Source: Pezicula radicicola (lineage: Eukaryota; Ascomycota; Leotiomycetes; Helotiales; Dermateaceae). Taken from it: a stretch of DNA of 64,000 nucleotides. The translations under genes and the position numbers were made by a program. Positions 34,579 through 45,640 of this stretch are shown one piece after another (the first letter of the stretch is position 1; each line of letters opens with the position of its first letter). Location of the stretch: assembly GCA_003008705.1 (NCBI GenBank), contig PDUO01000001.1, positions 186,001-250,000 of the forward strand, given 5' to 3'. A model generated the notes under the pieces. That model was not told the origin of the DNA. It made no database searches and saw only the letters and a list, made by a program, of their open reading frames with translations.

Positions 34579-37500
34579 CTAAAAAGAAACACCCCCAACA
34601 AAAGATTTCCAGATCCTCTTAACTGATTCTTTAATACCACCACCCCTAGCAGGTTCCTTCCAATACCCATTCTTCTTCAACCATACAACAACTTCATCAT
34701 GATCTCTCTCTACCCATCTAGCTCTAGCTCGGATCCCATCTAGACATTGTGCGAGTATTGATTCGAAACCCTATCATTATCATTAAGTCAGTCAATCTCT
34801 TAGTCCACTAGTGTCTTTTAAACAAGACTCTCACTTAACCCCCCCCTTGAATCTCAAAACTCCCGAAGCGATCTTCCAAAAAAAGAAAAAAGAAAATGGG
34901 AGTTGGGAGTTGAGAAATGCAAAGACGAAATCAGAAACTAACAGTGGTATCAACACCCCCAAAGAACCCCTCCACCTCCACCGCCTGCTCCTCCGTCGTA
35001 AAACTCATCAAAATAACCTGAATAATAGGCGCCAACCTCCATAAACTCAAATTAGGAATCCTCATCCAATCACCACTCGTCAGGAGGTGCCAAAGAACAT
35101 TGATACCTTGTTTATGGGTTGTGAGAGGTTGAATGATGTTGAAGACTTCGTTTTGAGATACTGAAGTTGGGGAGAGTGCTAAGTGTAGGGTTTTTTGAAT
35201 GGTGGGGAGGGTGGTTGAGTAGCCTAGGGTGTGGAGGATATCGCTGCGGATGGTGGGATCGTTTAGTTCTGATTTTTGGAGGAGGATGTGGAGTTTGCGG
35301 TACTGGAGGTTCTTTTGGTTAGTAAGGGTCTTCTTGATAGGGGAGTTTTAAGGGGATTAGCTTGCCTCTTTTGAGCCTCCTGCTTGTAAGACTATCTTGA
35401 AAACTTCTGTCCGGATATTGGGATTGATGCAATTGTAATCCCCTTGAACAAACTTCTGAAACATATCAAAGGCGATTGAACGAATCCTGTCGTCAGCACA
35501 ATTACCAAACATCAATGCCTTGAATCTCTGTTCGTCGATAGAATCTTTATCATCAAAAGTCCAGTCCCAATTCACTCCTTTCCCTGCTAGGGCATAGAAA
35601 CAAAACCCAAGTTGCCCTTGAAATTCTAAGATGCCATCTCTACTTCCATCTCGTTCAAACATGAGTGTTTTGGCAATCTCTCCAAGCGTAGTAAAAATCA
35701 TCTTCCAAACAAAATAGCTGGTTTCTTTCTCAAATCGTCTGAGGAGTTCGAGAAGATCTGTGGTCTTGACAAAAGGGTGTCCTGCTAGTGCTAAAGCGGC
35801 CATATCGGTGATAATACCGACTCGATCTTCGACATCTAGGTTGCCTTTGTCCAAATCTTGGAGGACGCCTTTCCATAGACTGGGACTGTATGCAACACGA
35901 TAGAAGCCAAATTGCCCTCTGTTCAGCTTGAATGTCTCCTCTGTGACACTATGCTTAACAACTCGACTTTTGATCAGTAGCGACCCTTCCATGTCCTGGA
36001 TATGTTTTGGCGGCCCTTCTGCCTCCCAAGGTTTCAGTATGATGGGAAAGACGACTGAATCTTCCTTTTCATTTGGGGAGCCCGTGACCAGAAATCGGTT
36101 TTGTGTGACTCGGGTCTGTTCAAAGCCTTCCTCTTTGATGGTAACGACGGGGTATCCAACATTTTTCGTCCAAACCTCGGCAAAAGCTTTGACATCGCGA
36201 GTTCCAGCAGCGTGTCCTAAGGCTTTCCACAGATCAATGGTTGTAGCATTGCCATATAGATGACTTTTCAAGTATATCTGTACTCCTTTGATGAAAAGGT
36301 CCTCTTGAAGATAATTGGCGATCATTCGCAAAATAGCACAACCCTTGTTGTATGTAATAGGATCAAAGATCTGTCTGATATCAGAAGCTCGTTGAATATC
36401 AGTCTGAATCGAATGACTAGCTCTATTGGAATCCGAAAAGAGTGCCGCCTGCATCCCATATGTAGCAAATTCTCGCCATGAATCTTCAAAGCCTTCTATT
36501 TGGGAAAGTGCATAAAAGGCTGCCCAATCAGCGAACGCTTCGTTGAGCCAGAGGTCATTCCACCACTTTAACGAATTAGTACTATGTTTTCTTCAAAGAT
36601 CAAAAGTAAGAGCCATAAGATATACTCTGATAGTCGTGAGACGGTTTCAAAGGCATAACAACAAAGAAATCTGTTACTTACGTGCATTGTAACCAGATTT
36701 CCAAACCATTGGTGTGCGAGCTCATGTGCGATTATAAAAGCTGCTGCTAGTTTATCTGACGCTTTTGTATTAGGCCGAACAAGTAGATACCGTGACTGAA
36801 AAGTGCAGAGTCCCCAGTTTTCCATGGCACCGTTACTGCCTGGAACAACGAGGAGATCCATCTTTGGAAGCGGGAATTCGATATCGAATGTCTTCTCATG
36901 GATCTCAAGTGCTTTGGCAGCAATATCTAGAGCGAAGTGTGCATCCTCGATATCATATTCTTTTGGTGCGTGGACTCGAATCGGACACCTGTACGTGGTG
37001 GTCTCGATTGTTGAGAAGTATCCTATTGCAAAGGCAAGGAGATAAGTTGACATGATTGGTGTCTTTTTGAATTCGACCAGTTTCTTCGATGGACTGTCTT
37101 TACTCTCCTGCTCGGATGCAATTGGCATGTTGCTTAAGCATGTGAGTGATTTGTTGACTACTAGAGAAAGTGAAAATGTTGCTTTGAACGCTGGCTCGTC
37201 AAAACATGGAAACACCGTTCGAGCCTCTGTAGGTTCCATATCTGTTGATATTGTCCATGACGAAGACTCTGAAACTCTACTTCTGAATAACCCAGCGCCT
37301 GATTCATTGATAATCCCAGTGAAGTCCATATACAGCTCGAATGTTTCTCCAGCTTTGATGGGATTGGAAAGTGGTATTGTAACTTGGTTAGATTGGCTAT
37401 CGTTTTCCACTGTTACTCGTTGACTACCTTGAGCGCTAAAGACCTCCGTCTTCACGAAATCGAGATCTTTCGCATTCAATGTGAGCGCTGTGAGATCTTC

Positions 37501-37644
37501 TGCTGCTCCGATGTGTATAACCACACGTCCCTGAAAAGTGCCAGCATCAATATTGGGCTTAAATCGAAGGTCGTAGTGAATTGGTTTTGCACCTGATGGG
37601 AGCTTCTGCTTGTCCAAAGCAGGCTGAGCGAACTGCTGGTCCAT
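34579..37644 (-). CDS. M1-family zinc aminopeptidase (AAP1/APE2/PSA-like)
   Basis: A cytosolic-type zinc metallopeptidase removing N-terminal residues from peptides. Four exons (36682-37644, 35366-36565, 34943-35311, 34579-34770) are all phase 0 and give 907 residues. The exopeptidase motif NGAMENWGL (near residue 268) and the zinc site HELAHQWFGN with the distal glutamate in NDLWLNEAFADW are intact. The last falls across intron 1. The C-terminal ERAP1-like helical domain is complete only when exons 3 and 4 are included (GINVLWHLLTSGDW, then FESILAQCLDGIRARARWV and WKSFVGGVSF at the end). Intron 2 (35312-35365) has a GC donor (GAG|GCAAGC) with a CTTACTAAC branch site and AAAAG acceptor. The N-terminus lacks a signal peptide. 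Exon 3 flips from A/C-rich to G/T-rich near 35055. Confidence 0.92.
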
Positions 37645-39019
37645 GATAAATTGCAGACCTATTGAGAGTAAACTGGAGGTTGATCAAGTTGAGAAGCGAC
37701 TTGAAAGATCGAGAAAACGTAAACAAATGGTGGGGTTGAAGAAAATAGCTATGGAATGTTCTTCTGGATTTTCAATGTCTCGGAAACCCCTTTGTTATTC
37801 AAAAGGACAATGCTAAGCGAGAGTTGCAATCCGTGGCTCAACACTATGGAAAAGTAGGAATGAAATAAGACGGTTTATGGTATGTACAACTTGCGTATAG
37901 AAACGATATAAGTTAAATGTGTCAAGTCCTTGACATTAAAACACAAAGTCGACAGTGATCTCTTTTACTTCAATGGCCTGAACTAACAGAATGGTGAAGG
38001 AGACTTGTCCTACCTAGCCCCATAACGAGCATCGAGCATCGCGCGTATGGGAGACGCATAGATCGGTTTTGTGGCGATACTGAGGCTTTCAAATACCATT
38101 GTACCACAATAGGTTCCTGTGCATGCTCATTCTCAGCTTCTCGTAGCTCTCTCCAATACGTCTCCAGAATCTCCTAAATGGCTGTTAACCTTTTCTGCCA
38201 GTACAATATTCACTATGCCACCGTGGCCAGTTGTCCAGATCGCTTTTGCTCTGACTTCTTTGAAGAAATTCGGTATGATGTAACCAATTTGATTAATGCA
38301 AGAGAGCATGGCAAACCTAGATGTGTCTTCTGCAGCCTCGATTTTGAAAGATGGGAGGCGCGATAGTGGATTGCTATTCCGGATACGATATATCCGGAGG
38401 GAGTCATTGTAAACTCGATACGTGTCTTTTTGTCAATCCCGTTGTCTACGGTTGCAACTTCGTATCCTTCCATGCGGAAGAGCTTGCTAGAGCTCTAGTG
38501 GACTGCCTCAATGTCAGATATCGGAGATAGAAGAGGCCACCTTCCCCGCGCAGAGCCAAGTGAGCTAATCAGGAAATGAAGCCCGCAATATGGAGCGCAG
38601 GACTTGCAGGAGACGAGGGCCGGTGGAGGTGATGTGTATTTGAAGCACTCCAGGATGAATATAACGCAATCCTGTGTGAAAATTGGGTTAAGTCATTCGA
38701 GAGTTGATGAACTTGTACGTACAGGCAACATGAGCAAGACTAAAGTTGGGCGTATATCGTATCGGATACCGTACCCATTGGTCATAGCTTGCTTGGCAAC
38801 CCCTCCACCACCACTCTTCCCATTCTGCGATTTGAAAGATGAAAGATGGGGAAAAAGCACATCAGCTTTGTCAATCCAAACACGTATCCTACTACAAAAT
38901 AGTACCTAGGTAGGTCTATAAGAGCCACACTGAACTCACCCATCTTTGTGTCTAGCAGTATCATCCCAACTCCACCACTCCCTGCAACAACCAATCCAAC
39001 CTGCAAACCATCAATCACA
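37645..39019. other. Intergenic between divergent genes
   Basis: Holds the aminopeptidase promoter (37645-37900) and the DUF1349 gene promoter (about 38880-39019). Short open frames near 38213-38473 show nothing recognisable. No RNA gene was seen. Confidence 0.4.
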
Positions 39020-39643
39020 ATGGCCTCCAAAATCCCCTTCCAATACGCCAACAGCACCTCGACCCCTCCCACGCCAACCGCCACATCTTTCACCCTAAAC
39101 ACCACCTCCTCCACAGACATCTGGCGCAAACCCCCCACCAAAAACGTCTTCACAGCCCCAATCCTCTACAAAACCCTCCCCCTCTCCACCTTCCTCCGCG
39201 CCCGCGTCTCCATAACCGCAGAATGGACAACCCTCTACGATCAAGGCGGCCTAGTCTTCATACTCCCCCAACCAGACGGGTCCAAAAAATGGATAAAGAG
39301 TGGCATAGAATTTTATAAAGGGGCAGCGTATGTGAGTACTGTTGCAGCTGATAACTGGGCCGATTGGAGTTTGGTTAAGGCCGATGGAAATGCTGTTACG
39401 TTGGAGTTTGAGAGGTTGGGGGATGGGGCTGGTGATGTGGCGACGTTGTGGGTTTATGTTGTTGATAAGGATAGGAAGGGGAAGATACCTGTCAGGGAGG
39501 TTACTTGGGCTTTGAATGATCCTGAGGGGAATGCTGAGGTTTGGGTTGGTGTTTATGTTGCTAAGCCGACGGCGAGTGCTGAGGGTGTGGCAGAGAACTT
39601 GGAGGTCTCTTTTACAGGCTTTGAATTGGATGTGTCGAGCTGA
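39020..39643 (+). CDS. DUF1349 concanavalin-like small protein
   Basis: A single exon of 207 residues. The core FKGAAYVSTVAADNWADWSL-type region (EFYKGAAYVSTVAADNWADW), QGGLVFILPQPDGSKKWIKSG and the C-terminal EVWVGVYVAKPTA fit the DUF1349 (yeast YDR109-neighbour/REE1-like) family, a concanavalin-fold protein sometimes named regulation of enolase protein 1. Its biochemical role is not established. The ATG at 39020 was chosen because upstream in-frame sequence starts without an ATG. The first half is strikingly A/C-rich (39061-39120 is 47/60) and the second G/T-rich (39541-39600 is 42/60), with the switch near 39300. Confidence 0.78.
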   Translation: MASKIPFQYANSTSTPPTPTATSFTLNTTSSTDIWRKPPTKNVFTAPILYKTLPLSTFLRARVSITAEWTTLYDQGGLVFILPQPDGSKKWIKSGIEFYKGAAYVSTVAADNWADWSLVKADGNAVTLEFERLGDGAGDVATLWVYVVDKDRKGKIPVREVTWALNDPEGNAEVWVGVYVAKPTASAEGVAENLEVSFTGFELDVSS

Positions 39644-39921
39644 GTGGATAGTTTCAGCTTTCAATGGCTACGATATCTCTTGCTCTTGGTTTTACGATCA
39701 GTCTAGCCCTTACCTAGTGTACCAACTCTTCTTAAGCGGCGAGAAGCTTGCTTATAGGAAAAGTGTATGAGAGCTCTTGTTGGAACTGAATAAGTCTCTA
39801 CCGCACGAATTGTCCTATGAGGGATCATTTTACTATCTCGATATCCAATACTGCAAAACAAATCTCTCAAAAACCAATAGCCGTACATACCACAATCTAT
39901 CTTCTCCCTCCTTAGCCCAAA

Positions 39922-41976
39922 CTAAATCACCTTATCCTTCTTCCCATATCCCCTAAGAACCTCCAAAAACTCCCCCACAACTCCCGTATAATCCCCCGGT
40001 AAATAAGGTTGAAACCACTCCCTCCACCACCCTCTCAACCCAAATAAACCACCTAGCCACCCAACAGGACCACTAGCCCTCCTCCTATCAACCCTCAACC
40101 CCAAATCTCGCATCATCAAATCAATAAAACCCTGAGGTTCAACATTAGCATCCGGTAAAACAATCCCATTCCTCCTATATCTCTTTCTCATCCATGTAAT
40201 AATCTCACTAGTCTCTCTATCCATCTTTTCTTTATCTTTTAAAACCTCTTTTATCCCCGTGTTTGAATTATGATTATCAAAGAGTCCTTCAAGATAAGAG
40301 ATTCCCCAGAGTGCAGAGACCTCAGCATGATAACAAACCTGAGCATTAATCAAATACCCCAAAAAGATAATCGATCTATCACCCTCAGCAGCAAAATCAA
40401 TAGGAACAATTTCTCTCCATAATCTAGTCGGTGTAACATCCGGTTTTGTTTCATTTGTCTTCGGAGGATTTCTCAGTATCGGGAATAAATTATCTATTTT
40501 GATGGAGGATGTGGTATCGAGGGAAGACCAGTAGTTATTGAATTCCAAAGGTTGTTGGGAAAGGGGGATTGGGAGACCTAGTTTTGTCCTGAGGGGGAGA
40601 TTGAAGAGTGGTGATTGAGATAATGACCAGCCTGTTGCGAAGATTAGAGCTTCTGCTGGGAGCTTTTCCTCTGAGAGGAGCGTTGCTGTGTTTTCGGAGA
40701 GCGAGGTAACAGAATCTCGGTGGACTGTGATGAGTGTTCCTTCGTCTACCATTTCCATCAGTGTATTACCATCTGGTAAAGCACCGGCACCTGAAGTTGA
40801 CCAAAGGAAACTTTGGAATACGTTAGTCATCAATCAACCAATACTTTGTAAACAAACATCTTATAACTGATAGCTGGAGAGAGAGAAAAAAAAGAAGGAA
40901 CCTAGATAAACTTACTCAGGTAAATCAGGCTTAAGTTTCCTTCCATTCTCACTCTTCTCGTACTTATCCGCCAAAGTAAATTTTGTAATCAATTTCCAAA
41001 ATTTAGCTGTAAGCCAGAGACCGAGTTTGCTGTTTCCGCTGTGTAGAAACCAGTACCAGAATCCGGCTGTGTGTAGCAGGTTTGGATTGGGGATTCCTGT
41101 CCATCGTGAATATGCGATTTGTGCCTGTGATATTTTTGAGTTTCTACCAATACTGAAAGATAAGTGAGGGGGAAGATGGGAAATTTAGATAATGAGAGTG
41201 AGAATAAGATGAAATAAACTCACAGCATGAACCCCATTAGTCCTAGAACGAACTAAAACCCCAGGACCACTCCCATCCCTCCTAATAACCCAATGAACCT
41301 TTTTCTTCTGCAAAGCACAAAGATTAACAATCTCAGCCGCTGATTTATTCCCACCAACCACAACCACATTCTGAATCTCCTCCGACTTCAACTCCTGATA
41401 TCTGGCTCCTAGATCTGCTGAATGCATTACTAGGCCCTTGAATGAAGAGGTATCGAGTTTTGGTGTTGATGGTATAGAAGTTAATCCAGTAGCAACAATC
41501 AACTTATCACACCTCAAAACCTCCCTCTTACTCTCCCTCTCCCCATCAACACTAACCTCACCATCACATAAAACCTCAACATCCCACCTCCTCAACCCAT
41601 CAACACCCTCAAAAACCTCCCTACACTCCAAAACCTTACACCCCAATCTAATCCTCTCCCATAACCCCCATTTCCTAACATACCCCTCAAGATACCCCGC
41701 AACCAAATCCCCCGAAATATCACTCCATAACCCCCCCTCACCATCCATACGCTCATCCGAAAACTCAAAAGCACCCAATGGAGAATCAGCAATCAACTCG
41801 GGATAGATTTTCGATCGACTCCATACTCCTCCTATATATTTGTTTTGGTCTAGGAGGGTTATGGTTACGGTCGGGTTTATTTGGAGATAGGTTTTTGCTG
41901 CTGCTAGTCCGTACCAGCCTGTTCCTATTATTATTATGGATTTGGGGGTTGGGTTATAGGGGGTTGGAGGGGTCAT
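39922..41976 (-). CDS. FAD-dependent flavin-containing monooxygenase
   Basis: A class B flavoprotein monooxygenase, NADPH-dependent, that oxygenates soft nucleophiles or ketones. Three exons (41224-41976, 40916-41124, 39922-40810) give 616 residues. The FAD-binding GxGxxG is in IIIIGTGWYGLAAAKTY near residue 16, followed by YIGGVWSRSKIYPEL, a typical FMO/Baeyer-Villiger-like block. The ATG motif IVATGLTSIPS comes next, and the second Rossmann motif VVVVGGNKSAAEIVN binds NADPH. Exon 3 includes ALIFATGWSLS. The substrate is unknown. Intron acceptors were chosen by frame; intron 2 joins DLP to FLWSTSGAG. The gene shows repeated A/C to G/T alternation (switches near 41795, 41395 and 40495). Confidence 0.88.
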
Positions 41977-42643
41977 GGTGATGGTTGTTTTGGTGTTTTC
42001 TTCTGTGTTGAGGTCCCGTCCTTGTGGAGAGGTGCGTTTGAATAAGGTTTATAAAGAGGTATTCACTGTTAAAAAGGGAAATATGTTATGGGAAGCTTGA
42101 ATCAGGCCTTTTCAGATCGTTTTGCCGTTTATTTGTGGGAGAGATGGGGTGAGATCAGAGATAATGAAATGATGGTGTTGTCAAGCTGATTTTGTGAATG
42201 TCCTAGTGCTGACAGCCGTGTATACGCCGCAATGAGTTGTTCGTGTAACATTTATAGAAGGAAAATGATAGGTTGACTTCTCGCTTACCTGAAAAGGGGC
42301 GTTGAATGCTGGCGTCAGCAATGACACTGCAATAAGTAATAGTTGGTTTCCCTGAGACAATAAACAAGGTTGTGCTATATGCCTAAAGAATCTAGAGATA
42401 TGGAATAATGCAACGACAATGAGAAGAATAGAAAACACCTTTTTTCTTATCTGAGTTGCCACTTACATGATATGGATGTAGATGGTTTTGATGATGACTT
42501 TGTGGTAGGAGATGATCTGGATACAAAGAAACACATAGACAATGGTCTTTCAGTTTACGGAGTATAAACTATAGCAATCTTTACTTATATAGATAGGAAC
42601 TGGCCATATCTACACCTCTAAACAAAAACAGTTGTCCAGCTCC
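41977..42643. other. Intergenic; possible small spliced orphan transcript on minus strand
   Basis: A minus-strand frame at 42181-42462 contains a hydrophobic stretch (FSILLIVVALFHISRFF) and good donor sites (CAGGTAAGCG, CATGTAAGTGG). It has no recognisable homology, and it occupies the FMO promoter. I do not call it a gene. Confidence 0.3.
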
Positions 42644-44329
42644 CTAGCTTCTCGATTCACGAAAATCCTCACCAGAAGAATCTGTAAGCAAGCTGGTAGG
42701 TAGGTGATACCGATACATAGTTTGCATAGTTCCCCATATACTTAGCCACTCACCATCCCGACAATAACTCGTCTGGTGATCTCGTTCCGCTTCCGCTACG
42801 TTGTGGAGGTTATTAGCCTCACCAATGCGTATTGCATTATCTGCGATGATTAGTCATGTCCTTGCAAGTCTGAGTGATTGCGATACCTAGGTAATGACTT
42901 GAAGTTGCCGGCCTCTGCGCTATATGAAAGATACTAATCAAGGCTAACACCTGCATCACGGTAAGGTTTTGACGCCAATCACAATCATCGAGATACCTTC
43001 GACCATTTTCATACCACATAATCGCGCTGTCCGCCATGCCCGTAGAACAATTTTGGTGTCCTAAAGCGAGACAGAGACACACTACAGACATGGTTAAATT
43101 ATGCGTTTCCTGGGTTGTGTCAAGCACATAATCGAGGTTTTTCCTGAGCTCGTCGGGATCCACAAGGTAGTAAACAGTGTTTACATTCTGCAGAAAACCG
43201 TCTACTATAGGCAAGATCTTTGCTCTTGTCTGAAAGTCGAAGGGATTGATAGTCTGGGCGTGGAAGCTTCTCGAGACCGCTGAACGTTGAAGGTTGTATG
43301 GTAAAAGGTTGTCCAGGTTGGGTGGTAGAGGTAGGGCAGCTGACTTCGAAAAGTGGTTTTGCGGTATTATTGTCGCGATTGCTTCGATGGCCGACCCATC
43401 TAGATCTGGCTTGTTACTTTCACAAATGGACGTAGCTGGTGAGCTGCTATACCGCGAAAGTGGGGTCTCTGTGTCGTTAACTACATACGTTGTCGAAGCC
43501 TAGTATTTCCGATTTATGTTAGTATTATATCTTTGGTAAACCAGTTCACTAATAGCAAGCGTCGACATACAGAAGCAATGGAGCTGCTTTGTGCAGACTC
43601 AGACCCGATATGGTGAGTTCTTTCGAAGGAGTTCGTTGAGCTTTCATCTTCCGCATTGCCTGTGTTCGAAGACACGCCGCTTACATTGTTTGCATGAAAC
43701 TCCTTCGTCAGAGCATTATTGTAGTCGACCTCAGCCTCCCACTGATCCTCTCTCGGCTTCTTCAACGTAGAGTTACTATGGTGGGCCTGGTATGCTTCGC
43801 TTTGATGATACTGCGCAAGTTTGCCCTTATATACACTCCTTTGCGCTGCGGCATTTTGGTTCCACATTTCCTTCTCACCGTTCGAAAGATGAGACCACCT
43901 CGCCCCAACAACTTTTGCAATTTCGACAAAGGAAAGCTTGGCTACTTCTGGTTCTTGTCGCAAGGACCGGGTATACGCTACATAAGCAGTATCTGGTCGC
44001 GTGGGAGCGTTAGAATCTCGTGGGGGCCGCCGTCTGTACCTCCTCTTTGGACGTTCTAGATACATTATCCTGTATGCCTTATTATATTGTCCCCCCGTCG
44101 GTGGTATATCAGCTTCCAGGCCGAACAGTTGCTCCTTAGCAGGATGACCAAGCTGACGAGCAGTCTCTTGTTGCAATCTCCGCCTATGCCCCAACTTGAT
44201 GCCGATAGCTGCCATATCCGTTTCGCTGATGCCGGCGAGGTTGTCCCAGGTATCAAAGCCATGCTCAACGAGGGGGGTTAGGTACTCTTGGAGCCCAAGG
44301 CGTTCGAAAGTCGCTTGTAGTTCCGACAT
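42644..44329 (-). CDS. Chimaeric regulator: SAM domain + HMG-box + fungal transcription-factor domain
   Basis: Three exons (43571-44329, 42887-43499, 42644-42840), with introns of 71 bp (GTATGT...ACTAG) and 46 bp (GTATCG...TGACTAAT...CGCAG), give 522 residues. Residues about 5-63 form a SAM domain (FERLGLQEYLTPLVEHGF, LGHRRRLQQETARQLG). Residues about 103-175 form an HMG-box (NAPTRPDTAYVAYTRSL, AKVVGARWSHLSNGEKEMW) preceded by a basic patch (RPKRRYRRRPP). From about residue 330 the middle homology region of fungal-specific transcription factors follows (GRRYLDDCDWRQNL, ISIFHIAQRPATSSHYL, then AIRIGEANNLHNVAEAERD after the last splice). No Zn2Cys6 cluster exists, so the HMG-box presumably replaces it in DNA binding. 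The C-terminus stops soon after the middle homology region starts to decline, so the domain is shorter than in ordinary family members. The last exon is the least certain part. Confidence 0.72.
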
Positions 44330-45009
44330 TGGTGTAAATATCGCGTTGGTGAGATAGACTTCAACAGAATTGTGTTGACTTCATCTTTAAGGTCGCAGGC
44401 TGTCTGTACCGCATCGGAAGGCATAATACTATAAATCTAGGCTCGAAAGTCGTTTGTTGACAGACTACATTCTGAATTAGCTTCAACTATACCAATATTG
44501 TATGGCTCGCCACCTAATTGTTGTCTGGGATTTGGGAAGGACAAATGCAAAAGGTTGCGTTTGTCGCCATGTAATGTTCTCCCATCGTCGCAGCTCACAA
44601 AGGGCATTTTGTAGGCAAAAGATATTACTTAACTGGTTGGGGGAAAGGTGCTCTACGATTGAAGCTAACAAAAAACATGGCTGGTCGTAGGTCCCTCGGA
44701 GCCTATGACGACACCGAGCATCAGCAATTGGGGGGGGGGACGGATAAACCCGTCGACCGCCCAACAGGGATATGTATTGTGCGCGAGCTCTGAGATGATA
44801 TCACCTTTATTCTAAATCCATAGCAATTGCCAAGAATGTCCATTTCCCTTGCAGCTTCCAGATCGGGCTTAGTTTGTACTTTGGCTGAGCACGAACGCGG
44901 AGATGACAATTTTCTAATATATAAAGACTTTAGCCTAGGATCCTACAACAGCAACGTCTCTCGTAGATTCGGAAGGCTCATTTATACAAGAAGTGCCTTT
45001 ATTTCGAGT
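44330..45009. other. Upstream region of the SAM-HMG regulator
   Basis: Probable promoter and leader of the minus-strand regulator, with a homopolymer G run near 44731. No additional gene is recognised; short frames here lack any conserved feature. Confidence 0.4.
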
Positions 45010-45640
45010 CTGTGAACGTCGCTAGACTTGGCTAGGGGAGCTGTCCTGATCCTCGAAATCTTCGAGATATTGCTGGTATTTTTGATACTCTTGTGTTTTC
45101 TTGTAAAGTCGTAACTGGTGTCGAAATCGCAATTTTACTCTTGAGGCTAACGAGGTTCGGGTATTGCGCTCATCTAGTGACTACATAGCCCATCTCGTGC
45201 CTACAAATTTAGCAAGCTCGACAAAACTCATACGGCAATCTTCTGTCCGCCGGCGGACGTCGTCTGCAAACAGTTCATATACGATCCTAAATCCCGCGGG
45301 GGCGCTGAGATCGCTCTTTGGATGACGTCTGTGCCGCCTCTTATGATGCTGTCTTGATGTTTGTTAGTAAATAGCACTCTTATAGAGCCACAATGGGATA
45401 CATACTGTCAAGAGATTGAAGTCATCGGTGACCGCATCCTATTCTTTCCAGGAGAGGATGAATGAAGCGCTCTCTAAAACTTTCATCGGTGACCTGATAG
45501 CATTCATATCTGCTCGAGGTCAGAATCGGTGATGCCAACAAGATCCTGCCAGGTTTCGAAACCATGGTCTTGTATTTCTTGCATGTCCTGTACGAGGCCT
45601 ATGTCATGATGATAGGATTGTATCCGTATACGTAAAGATT
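45010..45640 (-). pseudogene. Decayed SAM-HMG paralogue
   Basis: On the minus strand near 45530-45610 the translation GLVQDMQEIQDHGFETWQDL continuing as VGITDSDLE parallels the SAM domain of the neighbouring regulator (LTPLVEHGFDTWDNLAGISETDM). Near 45090-45350, RRRHRRHPKSDLSAPAGFRI and CRMSFVELAKFVGTRWAM parallel its basic patch and HMG-box. A stop (TAG) follows at the position of the conserved SHLSNGE, and KLRFRHQLRLYKKTQEYQKY matches the end of the box. Stops and small frame breaks lie between the two parts. The relic is in the same orientation and directly upstream, so it arose by tandem duplication and later decayed. No fungal transcription-factor domain part is seen in it. Confidence 0.68.

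Noticed and set aside
42181..42462. Hydrophobic minus-strand frame between the FMO and the SAM-HMG regulator
   Set aside because: It could be a missing C-terminal exon of the regulator, but its sequence does not continue the transcription-factor domain and no acceptor gives a good join.
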